Source: Spongiactinospora rosea
GTDB taxonomy: Bacteria > Actinomycetota > Actinomycetes > Streptosporangiales > Streptosporangiaceae
Length of the DNA stretch: 64,000 bases
Assembly: GCF_003315795.1 (NCBI RefSeq)
Contig: NZ_QMEY01000017.1
Location: 62,001 to 126,000 of the forward strand
Direction of reading: 5' to 3'
Each line of letters begins with the position of its first letter. Within the stretch, counting starts at the first letter, position 1. Positions 32,412 to 40,817 of the stretch are shown here, one piece after another. The notes under the pieces were generated by a model. It did no database searches, was not told the DNA's origin, and saw only the letters and a program-made list of their open reading frames with translations. Position numbers and translations under genes: made by a program.

Positions 32412-33170
32412 TCACCGAGGGCGCGCGGCCCGGGCCATCGCGGCGATGCCGTCGAGCAGGGCGCGCAGGCCGAGGTCGAACGCGTTCGCCGCCGCCTGGA
32501 CCGCGCTGCGGTCGAAACCGCCGTTCTGCCAGGCCCGGTCGATCGCCGGGTATCGCGCCGGGTCGAAGATGCTCTCCCAGAACACCTGGCGGGCGGCCCA
32601 CCAGTCCTCGCCGGACTGGCCGCTGACCCGCTCGGCGTGCGTGTGTTCGGCGAGGGTGGCGGCGGCGCCGTCGACGAAGGTGACGATGGAATCGCTCGCC
32701 GCGGACGTCTCGGCGGCGGGCAGCCCGGTCATGGACAGCGCGGCCAGCAGGAAGTCGTCCCTGGCGAGCAGTCCGGGGCCGAGGGGCGGTCGCACGGTCG
32801 AGACGACGCGCAGCCACGGGTGGCGTTCGTGCAGGGCCACGTTCTGTTTCGCGTAGTCCTCGATCCGGTCGCGCCACGGGCCCGATGGGGTGAGGTCGAG
32901 CTCCCGCCAGGCGGAGTCCACCATCAGGTCGACCAGTTCGGCCTTGCCGGGCACGTGGGTGTAGAGCGTCATCGTGCCGACGCCGAGGGACGCGGCGAGC
33001 CGGTCCATGGTCATCGCGGCGAGCCCGTCGCGGTCCGCCAGCGCCATGGCCGCGGCGACGATCTTCTCCAGGGAGACCTTGGGGGGCCGGCCGCGTCCCG
33101 ATCGGGGCTGCGGGGGACGCCAGAGCAGGCGCAGGGTCTCCCGGGGATCTCCGCCGCCGCTGCGTTCCAT
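32412..33170 (-). CDS. TetR-family transcriptional regulator
   Basis: The 252-residue protein has an N-terminal tail, RSGRGRPPKVSLEKIVAAAM, then the helix-turn-helix DRLAASLGVGTMTLYTHVPG at about residues 56-75. A C-terminal ligand domain follows, with an EDWWAARQVFWESIFDPARY segment. It is divergent from the NmrA-like gene at 33242, and the 71-bp gap holds two matching dyads, so it probably represses that gene and itself. Confidence 0.92.
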   Translation of the reverse strand: MERSGGGDPRETLRLLWRPPQPRSGRGRPPKVSLEKIVAAAMALADRDGLAAMTMDRLAASLGVGTMTLYTHVPGKAELVDLMVDSAWRELDLTPSGPWRDRIEDYAKQNVALHERHPWLRVVSTVRPPLGPGLLARDDFLLAALSMTGLPAAETSAASDSIVTFVDGAAATLAEHTHAERVSGQSGEDWWAARQVFWESIFDPARYPAIDRAWQNGGFDRSAVQAAANAFDLGLRALLDGIAAMARAARPR

Positions 33171-33186
33171 CGCACCTCCCTATTTT

Positions 33187-33226
33187 CCGTAGATGATACG
33201 TTATTGTTTATCCGTAGGTCGTACGG
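33187..33226. promoter_or_regulatory. Twin TetR operators
   Basis: CCGTA-N5-TACG (33187-33200) and CCGTA-N5-TACGG (33212-33226) are two dyads with 25 bp between their starts, on about the same DNA face after a little over two turns. They lie between the divergent TetR and NmrA-like genes. The second dyad is perfect; the first lacks one outer base. Confidence 0.6.
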
Positions 33227-33241
33227 GAATGGAGGGTGCAC

Positions 33242-34099
33242 GTGCGAGTGCTGGTGACCGGGGCTACCGGGAACGTGGGGCGGCAGGTGACGGCGGGACT
33301 GGTCGGTGCCGGAGTTGCGGTACGGGCGCTGACCAGAGACCCGCGGCGGGCCGCACTGCCCGGTGCCGAAGTCGTTCAGGGGGATCTCACCAGGCCGGAG
33401 ACCGTGCCGTTCGACGGCGTGGACCGGGTGTTCCTCTTTCCGGAGCCCTCGACGGCGAACGAGGTCGTCGAACGTGCCGTGCGAGCGGGCGTCCGGCGGA
33501 TCGTCGTGCTGTCGTCGGGCGCGGTGACCGGAGGTTTCGACACGACGTTCCATCCGCCGGTGGAACAGGCGGTCCAGGCGTCCGGACTGGAGTGGACGCA
33601 CGTCCGGCCGGGAGAGTTCGCGGCCAACAAGCTGTCGCTGTGGGGGCCGTCGATCCGGGCCGAGCGGCTGGTGCGGGACGCCGATCCGGACGCGGGCGGG
33701 TTTCCCGTCCACGAGCGGGATGTCGCCGATGTGGCACTGAAGGCGTTGCTGGAGGAGGGGCACCACGGCAAGGCGTACGACATCAACGGTCCGGAGCTGA
33801 TCAGCCTGCGCGACCAGGTCAAGGCCATCGCCGACGCGCTCGGGGAGGAGGTCCGGTTCGAGCGGGTCACTCCGGCGGAGGCGCGCGAGATCTACCTGAA
33901 GATCGGGGGATTCGCCGCCGAGGCCGCGGACTTCCTGCTGGGATTCACCGACTACGACGGCAACCCGGCCGACCCGGCTGCCGTACAGGACTTCGACATG
34001 AGCGCTCTCGGCGAGCTGCCCACCGCGCAGGCCGTGACGGGCGACCCGCCCCGGACGTTCGCGCAGTGGGCACGGGATCGGGCCGAGGACTTCCGCTAA
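33242..34099 (+). CDS. NmrA-like NAD(P)H-binding oxidoreductase
   Basis: The 285-residue protein starts at GTG 33242, with GGAGGG 5 nt upstream. It has the Rossmann motif VTGATGNVGRQVTAGLV and shares long segments with the protein at 22214-23059, including LEWTHVRPGEFAANKL, FPVHERDVADVALKALLEEG and a closing RTFAQWARDRA. It is probably a quinone or enone reductase or redox sensor of the SDR superfamily. It is divergent from a TetR gene and likely its target. A strong hairpin follows the stop. Confidence 0.9.
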   Translation: MRVLVTGATGNVGRQVTAGLVGAGVAVRALTRDPRRAALPGAEVVQGDLTRPETVPFDGVDRVFLFPEPSTANEVVERAVRAGVRRIVVLSSGAVTGGFDTTFHPPVEQAVQASGLEWTHVRPGEFAANKLSLWGPSIRAERLVRDADPDAGGFPVHERDVADVALKALLEEGHHGKAYDINGPELISLRDQVKAIADALGEEVRFERVTPAEAREIYLKIGGFAAEAADFLLGFTDYDGNPADPAAVQDFDMSALGELPTAQAVTGDPPRTFAQWARDRAEDFR

Positions 34100-34110
34100 C
34101 GGCGGGCATG

Positions 34111-34149
34111 CCGCTCTCCCGGCCTTCGGCGTCCGGTACGGGAGAGCGG
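34111..34149 (+). terminator. Terminator of NmrA-like gene
   Basis: CCGCTCTCCCG (34111-34121) and CGGGAGAGCGG (34139-34149) form a perfect 11-bp stem with a 17-bp loop, 12 bp after the stop of the plus-strand gene and 17 bp from the end of the minus-strand TetR fragment. It can serve both directions. Confidence 0.7.
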
Positions 34150-34165
34150 CTCGGTGCCGGGCGGG

Positions 34166-34309
34166 TCAGGGGGCGGGGACCCAGTCGTCCACCAGGGCGC
34201 AGAGCTGGTCCAGGGCGGCCTCCACGCGCTCACGGGCACCACTGGTGAGGAAGTCGAGCTGCAGCCCGGTGTACGCCGAGTTGACCAGCGTCGAGATGCG
34301 CAGCGCGTC
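34166..34309 (-). pseudogene. C-terminal fragment of a TetR-family regulator
   Basis: The minus strand encodes DALRISTLVNSAYTGLQLDF and a further 27 or so residues ending LCALVDDWVPAP. This fits the final helices of a TetR ligand domain. The helix-turn-helix part is absent: the sequence changes abruptly near 34310 into MFS coding sequence of the opposite strand. About 48 of an expected 190-200 codons remain, so it is not functional. A deletion took away the promoter region between divergent tetR and MFS genes. Confidence 0.65.
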
Positions 34310-34311
34310 CG

Positions 34312-35446
34312 CCTGCCGGCCTGGCCGCCCGCGTGGCTGCTCGCCTTGCTGCTGACCACGTTCGCCTTCGCCACCGACGACTACGCGATCGCCGGAGTGC
34401 TGCCCGCCATCTCGGCCGGGCTCGGCGTCAGCGAGGCCGCGGGCGGGCAGCTCGTCACCGTCTTCTCCCTCGTGTTCGCGCTGGCCGCGCCCGTGGCCTC
34501 CGTGGTGACCGCCACCTGGCCCCGGCGCAGGCTGCTCACCTGGGCGCTGGCGCTGTTCGTCGCGGCGAACTGGGCCGCGGCGTTCACGACCTCGTACGCG
34601 CTGCTCATGGGCCTGCGGGTGCTGGCCGCGCTGGCGGCGGCCTCCGTCGTACCCGCCGTGTACGCCATCGCCGCCGCCCTCGCCCCCGAAGGCCGCCAGG
34701 GGCACTACCTGGCGCTGGTGATGGGCGGCCTGACCGGATCGCTCGCGCTCGGCGTACCGCTCGGCACGTGGGTGGGCGGCATGTTCGGCTGGCGGGCCAC
34801 GTTCTGGCTCGGCGGCCTGCTGAGGCTGGCCGCACTGGCGGCGATCAGGGGCGTGCTGCCCGAGACGCCTCCCGCCCTCGCCATGCCCATCCGGGAGCGG
34901 CTGGCTCCGCTGGCCCGGCCCCAGGTGCTGCTCGGACTGCTGGCCATCGTGGCGACCGTGCTGGGCAGCATGATGATGATGACCTACCTCGCGCCGTTCC
35001 TGCGCGACCTCGCCGGAGCCGGTCCGGCCGAACTGGGGTGGGTCTTCCTCCTGGCGGGCCTCGCCGGATTCGCGGGCGGTCAGCTCGGCGGGCGCGCAGG
35101 CGGTCGCTGGGGACCCGATCGAGCGCTGCTCACCGGCGTCATGGGCGCGGCGGGTGGATTCTGGACCGGCGTCGCGGGTGAGGTCGGCGCGCGTCTCGGC
35201 GTCACCGTGCGGACCCACGCGATCGGCGGTGAGCTGTCCGACGCCGACGGCGAGTTCCCGGCCCGGTACGGGATCCGCGCGTCCGGCGCGACCCTGGTAC
35301 GGCCGGACGGCGTGGTCGCATGGCGTACCGCCGGCGCGCCGGACGATCCGGCGAAGGCCCTCGCCGGAGCGCTCACCGCGGTGCTGGCCAGATGGCCGCC
35401 GCACTTCGTCAACGCCGTCGCGCCGCTTCCGGCGGGGCGGGCGTAG
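34312..35446 (+). pseudogene. Chimera: MFS transporter (first two-thirds) fused to FAD-monooxygenase C-terminal domain
   Basis: From about 34312 the frame encodes an MFS exporter lacking its first few codons (WLLALLLTTFAFATDDYAIA onward, eight or nine helices). Near 35150 it passes in frame into VGARLGVTVRTHAIGGELSD and GATLVRPDGVVAWR, the thioredoxin-like C-terminal domain of PheA/TfdB-type FAD hydroxylases. The stop is at 35446. A frame-compatible GTG at 34154 with GGAGAG upstream exists, but its codons are antisense to the TetR fragment. Two deletions in a tetR-MFS-monooxygenase resistance-type locus explain it best. A functional fusion is unlikely, since both partners miss essential parts. 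Confidence 0.7.
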
Positions 35447-35455
35447 CCTGCAAGT

Positions 35456-35833
35456 ATGTCCGTCCATCTGAACCACACCATCATGCCGGCCAGGGACAGG
35501 GACGCGACCGCCGCCTTCCTCGTCGAGATCCTCGGCCTGGAGCAGGCGCCGGAGTTCGGTCCGTTCCGCGTCGTCTCGCTCGGCAACGACGTGTCGATCG
35601 ACGTCGTGCAGGCGGGCGATGACCTGCCGTCGCAGCACTACGCGTTCCTGGTCGGTGAGGAGGAGTTCGACCAGATCTGGGGCCGGATCAAGGAGCGCGG
35701 GCTGACGTACTGGGCCGATCCGTTCCACCAGCGGTCGGGGCAGATCAACACCAACGACGGCGGGCGCGGCCTCTACTGGTCCGACCCCAACGGGCACAAC
35801 CTGGAGATCATCACGGTGCCGTACGGCGGCTGA
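35456..35833 (+). CDS. VOC-family (glyoxalase/bleomycin-resistance fold) protein
   Basis: The 125-residue protein begins VHLNHTIMPARDRDATAAFL, has the metal-ligand His in LNHTI, and closes GGRGLYWSDPNGHNLEIITV with the final Glu of the vicinal-oxygen-chelate fold. Such proteins are dioxygenases, isomerases or drug-binding proteins. It is 10 bp after the chimera and probably belonged to that locus. No substrate can be named. Confidence 0.9.
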   Translation: MSVHLNHTIMPARDRDATAAFLVEILGLEQAPEFGPFRVVSLGNDVSIDVVQAGDDLPSQHYAFLVGEEEFDQIWGRIKERGLTYWADPFHQRSGQINTNDGGRGLYWSDPNGHNLEIITVPYGG

Positions 35834-35895
35834 GGCTCCGGGACCTCCCAGGCGTAAACCTGCAATCGACTCCAAAATTCCAGTAGACTCCACGT

Positions 35896-36534
35896 ATGGT
35901 GGAAGGGCTGCGCGAGCGCAAGAAGCGGCAGACCCGGCAGCGCATCTCCGGGGTGGCCCTCGGCCTGTTCGTCGCGCGCGGCTTCGACAACGTCACGATC
36001 GCCGAGGTCGCCGCGGCCGCCGAAGTGTCGGTCAACACCGTCTACAACTACTTCGAGACGAAAGAAGACCTCGTCCTGCCGCCGGAGGAGGCGTCCCCGC
36101 AGCGGCTGGCCGACATCGTGCGCGGACGCCGTCCCGGCGAGTCGGCGGCCGACGCGGTCCTGGCGCGGCTGCGCCAGGAGGTACGCGGGCGTGAGCGCAG
36201 AGTCGGGCTGAGCGAGGGGTTCGGTCGCGTGCTGGTGATGATGCGGGCCGCGCCCACGCTGACCGCCCGGCTGGAACGGCTCGCCCACCAGATGATCACC
36301 GAGCTGGCCGGCCGGCTGACCGAGGAGACCGGCGCCGCGCCCGGCGACCCGGTGGCCTGGGCCGTCGCCTGGCAGCTCGGCGGCCTGCACAGCATGGTCC
36401 TTTCCGAGATCGGCAGGCGGACCACGGCCGGCGAGCGGCCGGACGCGATCGCCGCGAACGTGCTGGAGCTGATCGACGCCGCGGAGGACCTCATGGGGAA
36501 GCGCCTGCTCGGCTATGCCGTACGAGAGGAATGA
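35896..36534 (+). CDS. TetR-family transcriptional regulator
   Basis: The 212-residue protein has the helix-turn-helix TIAEVAAAAEVSVNTVYNYF with ETKEDLVLPPE (residues about 35-65) and an all-helical C-terminal domain. GACTCCA is directly repeated just upstream (35868-35874 and 35886-35892), which may be its own operator. It is followed after 4 bp by the DUF6204 gene, so the two probably share a transcript. Confidence 0.92.
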   Translation: MVEGLRERKKRQTRQRISGVALGLFVARGFDNVTIAEVAAAAEVSVNTVYNYFETKEDLVLPPEEASPQRLADIVRGRRPGESAADAVLARLRQEVRGRERRVGLSEGFGRVLVMMRAAPTLTARLERLAHQMITELAGRLTEETGAAPGDPVAWAVAWQLGGLHSMVLSEIGRRTTAGERPDAIAANVLELIDAAEDLMGKRLLGYAVREE

Positions 36535-36538
36535 GCAA

Positions 36539-36835
36539 GTGTTCAGAGTGACGATCAGGGGAAAGTTCGTCGGACTCGACGACGCCGGGCGGGCCGCCGT
36601 GCTGGCCGTGAGCGGCGCCGCCTACACCGAGGCCGGGACGTTCACCCACGATCCGAGCGTGACGGCCTTCACCTTCCGCTGCCAGGTGCCGGCGGGCCCG
36701 GACGACGGCGAGGACGAGGCGGCGCTCGGCGCGATGGCCGCGCTGGAGGCGCACGGGCACCCGCATGAGATCGTGAAGCTCGCGGTGACCGACATGCGCG
36801 ACATCAAGGTCCGCGCCAAAGGACGCCGGACGTGA
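36539..36835 (+). CDS. DUF6204-like small protein
   Basis: The 98-residue protein starts at GTG 36539, with GAGAGGA about 8 nt upstream. FRVTIRGKFVGLDDAGRAAV and FTHDPSVTAFTFRCQVPAG match the small DUF6204 family of unknown function, common in actinomycetes next to TetR genes. It lies 4 bp after the TetR stop. No catalytic motif is evident. Confidence 0.8.
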   Translation: MFRVTIRGKFVGLDDAGRAAVLAVSGAAYTEAGTFTHDPSVTAFTFRCQVPAGPDDGEDEAALGAMAALEAHGHPHEIVKLAVTDMRDIKVRAKGRRT

Positions 36836-36951
36836 CCGCGGGCGGCGCTTGAGGTCACGGCGATCCATGAGCACGACCGCCTTCTTCGGTCGCTGAGGAT
36901 CATCCTTTCGGCCGATGATCACGTTCGGGCGGGCGGCGAGAATGCTGCTCC

Positions 36952-38427
36952 GTGACGCGATTCCCGATGATCCTCGCCGTGGCGTCCGCCTCGGTGATCG
37001 GCCTGGGCGGCGGCGCGTTCGCCGCTGCGAGCGCCCCCGCCTCCACCCCTGCTCCAGGCGGCCTGTCCTGGCACGACTGCGCTGACCGGCCGGGCGCCGA
37101 GTGCGGTGTGATCGATGTGCCGCTCGACTGGAGCGCGCCGTCCGGCACGAAGATCAAACTGACCGTCGTACGCCGGAAGGCCGCCGATCCCGCCGCCCGC
37201 GTGGGCACCCTCTTGTACAACCCGGGCGGCCCCGGGGGACCCGCCGCCCTCCTCGTACGCGACTACCCCACCGGCTCCTTCTCCGACGAACTGCGCCGCC
37301 GCTTCGACATCGTGGGCATCGACCCGCGCGGGGTCGGAGAGAGCACGCCCGCGGTGCGCTGCGGCCTGCCCGTCCACGACCCCGCGGTCAGCCAGTTCCC
37401 GAAGAACAGGGCCGGATACGATCGGCTCGTCGCGTCGAGCACGGCCGTCGGCCGCAGTTGCCTGACGGCCACGGGCCCCCTGCTGGGACGGCTCGACACG
37501 GCGAACGTCGCGCGCGACTTCGACGCGGTACGCGCCGCGCTCGGTGAGGAGAAGATCAGCTTCTTCGGCAAGTCGTACGGCAGCATGCTCGGCGCGCAGT
37601 ACGCCCGCCTCTTCCCCGGCCGGCTGCGCACGATGGCGCTGGACGGCGCGGTCGACCAGGGCATCCCCACGTCCCGGCTGGTCACCGACGCGGCCCGGGC
37701 GGTGGAGGACTCCTTCGGCCGGTTCACCGCCTGGTGCGAGCGCACCACGACGTGCGCCCTGCACGGCCGCGACGTCGGCAAGGTGTGGGACGACCTGGTC
37801 GCCACGGCGGAACGCGACACGATCGGCGTGCAAGGCGGTCGGCCGATCACCGCCGAGGAACTTCGCTACTCCGCCTACGCCTACCTCACCCTCATCCCGG
37901 AACTCGCCCCGGAACTGGCGACCGCGATCACACAGGCCGAGCAGGGGGATGCCCGGCTCTTCGCGGCCATGCGGGCCCAGGCGCTGGACGACCCGGTGAG
38001 CAGGGCCGCCTACCGCTCGATCCTCTGCTCGGACGTCGATCCCCGCATCCGTGGCTACCATGACGTGCGCAACCGCCTGCGGAAGGTCCTCAAGGCGGCT
38101 CCCCACATGCGCGGTACGTCGGAGTTCTGGGACATGACCGTGGGCTGCCTGGGCTGGCCCATCGCCCCGGCACGCGCCCCGCACGCGAGTCCGATCAAGG
38201 GCGTGCCCCCCGTTCTGGTGGTCGGCAACACCCACGACCCCGCCACCCCGCTCCGCTGGGCGCGCAGCCTCTCGGCACGCATCCAGGGTTCCGGCCTCCT
38301 GACCAACGACGGCGATGGCCACACCGCCTACCGCGTGTCCGCCTGCGCGACCCGCCACATCGACACCTACCTCGTAACGGGCGATCTCCCCCCTGCCGGA
38401 ACCGTGTGCCCGGCCGAGACCCCCTGA
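36952..38427 (+). CDS. Secreted alpha/beta hydrolase, tripeptidyl-peptidase (Slp/TAP) type
   Basis: The 491-residue protein starts at GTG 36952 with a signal peptide ending about AFAAAS. It matches actinomycete tripeptidyl aminopeptidases: GVIDVPLDWSAPSGTKI, the oxyanion strand TLLYNPGGPGGPA, RFDIVGIDPRGVGEST, nucleophile motif GKSYGS, and C-terminal NTHDPATPL and GDGHTAY holding the Asp and His. It should remove tripeptides from extracellular proteins. A terminator hairpin follows 43 bp after the stop. Confidence 0.9.
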   Translation: MTRFPMILAVASASVIGLGGGAFAAASAPASTPAPGGLSWHDCADRPGAECGVIDVPLDWSAPSGTKIKLTVVRRKAADPAARVGTLLYNPGGPGGPAALLVRDYPTGSFSDELRRRFDIVGIDPRGVGESTPAVRCGLPVHDPAVSQFPKNRAGYDRLVASSTAVGRSCLTATGPLLGRLDTANVARDFDAVRAALGEEKISFFGKSYGSMLGAQYARLFPGRLRTMALDGAVDQGIPTSRLVTDAARAVEDSFGRFTAWCERTTTCALHGRDVGKVWDDLVATAERDTIGVQGGRPITAEELRYSAYAYLTLIPELAPELATAITQAEQGDARLFAAMRAQALDDPVSRAAYRSILCSDVDPRIRGYHDVRNRLRKVLKAAPHMRGTSEFWDMTVGCLGWPIAPARAPHASPIKGVPPVLVVGNTHDPATPLRWARSLSARIQGSGLLTNDGDGHTAYRVSACATRHIDTYLVTGDLPPAGTVCPAETP

Positions 38428-38469
38428 CCCGGCGAGGCCGCCCACACTCGCATTCGAGCGAGACCGCTC

Positions 38470-38501
38470 CCGCACGGCCCCCCGAGAGGGCGGCCGTGCG
38501 G
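38470..38501 (+). terminator. Terminator of tripeptidyl-peptidase gene
   Basis: CCGCACGGCC (38470-38479) and GGCCGTGCGG (38492-38501) form a perfect stem, with further CCC/GGG pairing inside the loop and GACCG/CGGTC outside it. Confidence 0.75.
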
Positions 38502-38577
38502 TCGGTCCCACGGGGTGCCGGCAGGATCCCTGTTGATGCCCTGCGCGTTTCGGGTGTCACACCCTCCGCGGCTCCAC

Positions 38578-38790
38578 CGGCGACCCCTGGGGCAGCGGCT
38601 TGCCGTACCAGCACATCGGCTCGCTGTTCGGCGAGGAAGCGATCGACTGGCAGTTGATCGAGACCCACTTGAGTACTTGCTGCGCACCGCGATCACCGAC
38701 CGCAACGAGAAGATCGTCAAGCTCGATGAGCCGCCGGCCGAGTGTGTGATCTACTTCACCGCCGGTGACATCACCGACGCCGCCTCACCC
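38578..38790 (+). pseudogene. Tn3-family transposase remnant
   Basis: One frame gives GLPYQHIGSLFGEEAIDWQL, and the next frame gives ITDRNEKIVKLDEPPAECVI followed by YFTAGDITDAA. Together they resemble C-terminal pieces of actinomycete Tn3 transposases (the IDWxLIETH and EKIVKxxExxANCVIYxTAxDITDAA regions), with the stretch between them deleted and a frame change. The end overlaps the last codons of the convergent DUF4386 gene. The family assignment comes from recalled sequence patterns. Confidence 0.55.
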
Positions 38791-39479
38791 GTTCCCGGAC
38801 GCTCGGTCAGCCGGCGGCCGCTGATGAGCAGCCAGAAGATCAGTACGACTTCGCCGACGAAGGTGAACAGCGCGATGTTGAACGAGTAGTTCCGGACCAG
38901 CAGCAGGCCGAGCCCGTCGCCGAGGTATCCAAGCCCGGCGAGCACCAGCAGGATGCCGATCACGCGCGGCATGAAACCGGACCTGTACCCCAGGTACCCG
39001 ATCAGCAGCAGGTGACAGGCGAAGAAGAGGAGGCCCAGATGCCAGATGGTGGTGAACGATTCCACGGCGCGCAGGACTTGTCCGGGGTCGTCGAGCAGAT
39101 CGAGCGCGATCACGAGCTGGGCGGCCGCCACCAGCAGCACGGCCGCGTAGGCGATCCTGAACCATGCGGCCAACTCTGAAAGGCGTCGATCCACGGGCTC
39201 GAACAGGGCGAGCAGCGCCCCGGCCACGATGACATCGAGCACGGCCACCAGGACGAAGGCGGCGACGCCCCAGCGGAACATCGTTTCGGAGCCGGCGATG
39301 TCTCGGGCCGTCTTGGCCGCGTCCCCCGGCGTGGTGAGACCCTCGATGGCGACGAAGTTGGCGAAGCCGGCCAGGAGGGTCATCAACAGCAGTGCGATGC
39401 CCGCGACCAGGCTGGCCCTTCCCATCGACCAGCCGGCGCGTCTCGCATTCGGCCCGGGGGTGTCATCAACGACGGTCAT
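38751..39479 (-). CDS. DUF4386-like membrane protein
   Basis: The 242-residue protein begins at ATG 39479 with GGGAGAG upstream. Six hydrophobic segments are visible, including ASLVAGIALLLMTLLAGFAN and HLGLLFFACHLLLIGYLGYR, with the RSGFMPRVIGILLVLAGLGY segment typical of DUF4386. The function of the family is unknown. The last residues (GTGEAASVMSPAVK) are read from sequence shared with the Tn3 remnant, so the natural C-terminus may have been altered. The 250 bp upstream to 39730 show no gene. Confidence 0.85.
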   Translation of the reverse strand: MTVVDDTPGPNARRAGWSMGRASLVAGIALLLMTLLAGFANFVAIEGLTTPGDAAKTARDIAGSETMFRWGVAAFVLVAVLDVIVAGALLALFEPVDRRLSELAAWFRIAYAAVLLVAAAQLVIALDLLDDPGQVLRAVESFTTIWHLGLLFFACHLLLIGYLGYRSGFMPRVIGILLVLAGLGYLGDGLGLLLVRNYSFNIALFTFVGEVVLIFWLLISGRRLTERPGTGEAASVMSPAVK

Positions 39480-39729
39480 CACAGGTCTCTCCCTGGTCGT
39501 CAGGATTTGGAGCACAACCCCGGTCGCGATGGTCGCACGTCCCGGCGATCCGAGCCGCCGTCCCAGCGCCCGCCGGGAGCATCTTCCATGCGGCGGTTCG
39601 CAGGTCAGCGCGTGCCGGGTGCGACCGTTGCAGCGGTGAGGGGCGAGGTCTGGAAACGACACATTCGTCGGCACTGCCTCGATCATCGGCAAGCCTAGAT
39701 CAACCGGTGATCAATATAAAGGGCCGCGT

Positions 39730-40098
39730 GTAGGACCAGGTGGTGTTCTCCACCCCCGAGGGTGTGGGGTGTTGCGCCGGTCCGGCTTCGCCCGCCGGGT
39801 CTGGCACCCGGCCGGTGCAAGTGGCACTGGTACGTCGGTTTCCGGCGTACCGGCGGAAGAGGCGGTGCCGCCGGTCGTCGCCGGCGCGGTGTTTCACGGA
39901 CTGCGGCACCATCACAAGACGGTGCTGGACGAACTGGACGTCCCTGAAGTGCTGGTATGTGTGGATGGGGCACCGGATGGGCGGTGTCCAGGGCCGGTAC
40001 AGCCATGTGACCGAGCAGGTGCGGCGGCGGTCGAACAGCGGGCTGCGACGCCGCTATGCCGGCCCGGCGAAGGCCATCCGGGCGGGAGGGAAACGATG
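39730..40098 (+). pseudogene. Tyrosine integrase C-terminal fragment, copy 1 (frameshifted)
   Basis: The sequence encodes VVFSTPEG, then in another frame LRRSGFARRVWHPAGASGTG and VFHGLRHHHKTVLDELDVPE. After a 4-bp loss relative to copy 2 near 39963 it continues as MGHRMGGVQGRYSHVTEQVR. The H-x-x-R box (HGLR), the MGH box and the catalytic Tyr (RYSHVT) of a tyrosine recombinase are all present, but in three frames. It is a diverged duplicate of the fragment at 43312-43985 and, like it, precedes a tRNA-Val-like attachment sequence. Confidence 0.75.
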
Positions 40099-40290
40099 AG
40101 CTGGGGGATGGTCCCGATGTTGCCGGTCGGCAGGTGAACTCCACCCGAGGCCGGGTGGTGAGGGAGCGGCGGTGACCCCTGCCCATGGGAGGGCCGAAAA
40201 ATGATCTTCGGGGAGCGGTGTGCTCCCGCCCCCGTGATCGACCATCTCAGGGAATGTGATCCCCGGGCCGTGGCCAGGGGAAATGGTGGC

Positions 40291-40334
40291 GGGCGATACT
40301 GGCATCGAACCAGTGACCTCTACCGTGTCAAGGT
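40291..40334. repeat. Left attachment repeat (tRNA-Val 3' half copy)
   Basis: These 44 bp match 44084-44127 in the functional tRNA-Val with two mismatches, covering the acceptor, T-arm, variable region and anticodon arm. The match ends abruptly beyond the anticodon, as expected of an integrase core site. It cannot make a tRNA because the 5' half is absent. Confidence 0.8.
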
Positions 40335-40363
40335 GGTTCGGACTGTCCGCCGGCCTGAGACTT

Positions 40364-40498
40364 TTCCAGATTCGCAGGCCATCCGGCTGGGTCTACGCCG
40401 CCTTCGTCATCGACGTCTTGTCCCGCATGGTCGTCGGCCGGCAGGTCTCCACCTCCCTCTGCACCGACCTCCCCCTGGACGCCTCGGAGGTGCCATAG
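40364..40498 (+). mobile_element. IS3-family OrfB transposase fragment
   Basis: About 45 codons read FQIRRPSGWVYAAFVIDVLS and RMVVGRQVSTSLCTDLPLDA, then stop at 40498. This matches the start of the DDE integrase core of IS3-group OrfB (GWVYxAFVIDxFSRxIVGWQ). Everything before and after is missing. It sits immediately inside the left attachment repeat. Confidence 0.75.
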
Positions 40499-40817
40499 CC
40501 CCTCACCCTTCCAGGTATCGGAGCCTCCAACCAACCCGGGGCGATCCATACTGAGGAAACCCGGGCTGCGGTGGATGCGGTTGCATCCACACTCCTCACG
40601 CGTTTCGGCGACACGAATCTGCCGCCCCATCATGGTCCGCGATCATCGGAGCGAAGGGTGGCCGTACCCCGGCGGCACAACATGCCATCTTCGCGCCGAT
40701 GTTGCCTCGCTGGTATCCGCAGGTCAGCCCCTCATCAAAGATCGCCAGTGTGGCTTTCCCCTTTACCTTGGCCACCTCCCTTGGAGGAGTGAGGCGGGGA
40801 CAGGAGTGGTCCGGCGT
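40499..40817. other. 319-bp region with one perfect hairpin, no gene
   Basis: GTGGATGC (40571-40578) and GCATCCAC (40583-40590) form a perfect hairpin around GGTT. I see no family resemblance in any frame, and base composition is lower in GC than the flanks, fitting mobile-element debris. Confidence 0.5.

Noticed and set aside
34154..34311. Extension of the MFS chimera to GTG 34154 as a true N-terminus
   Set aside because: These codons are antisense to the TetR remnant and give a Gly/Arg-rich, non-membrane sequence unlike MFS proteins.
40256..40498. Small plus-strand gene containing a GIEPVTS-type peptide
   Set aside because: The first part is the antisense of a tRNA-Val fragment, a common false gene; only the IS3 piece at its end is meaningful.
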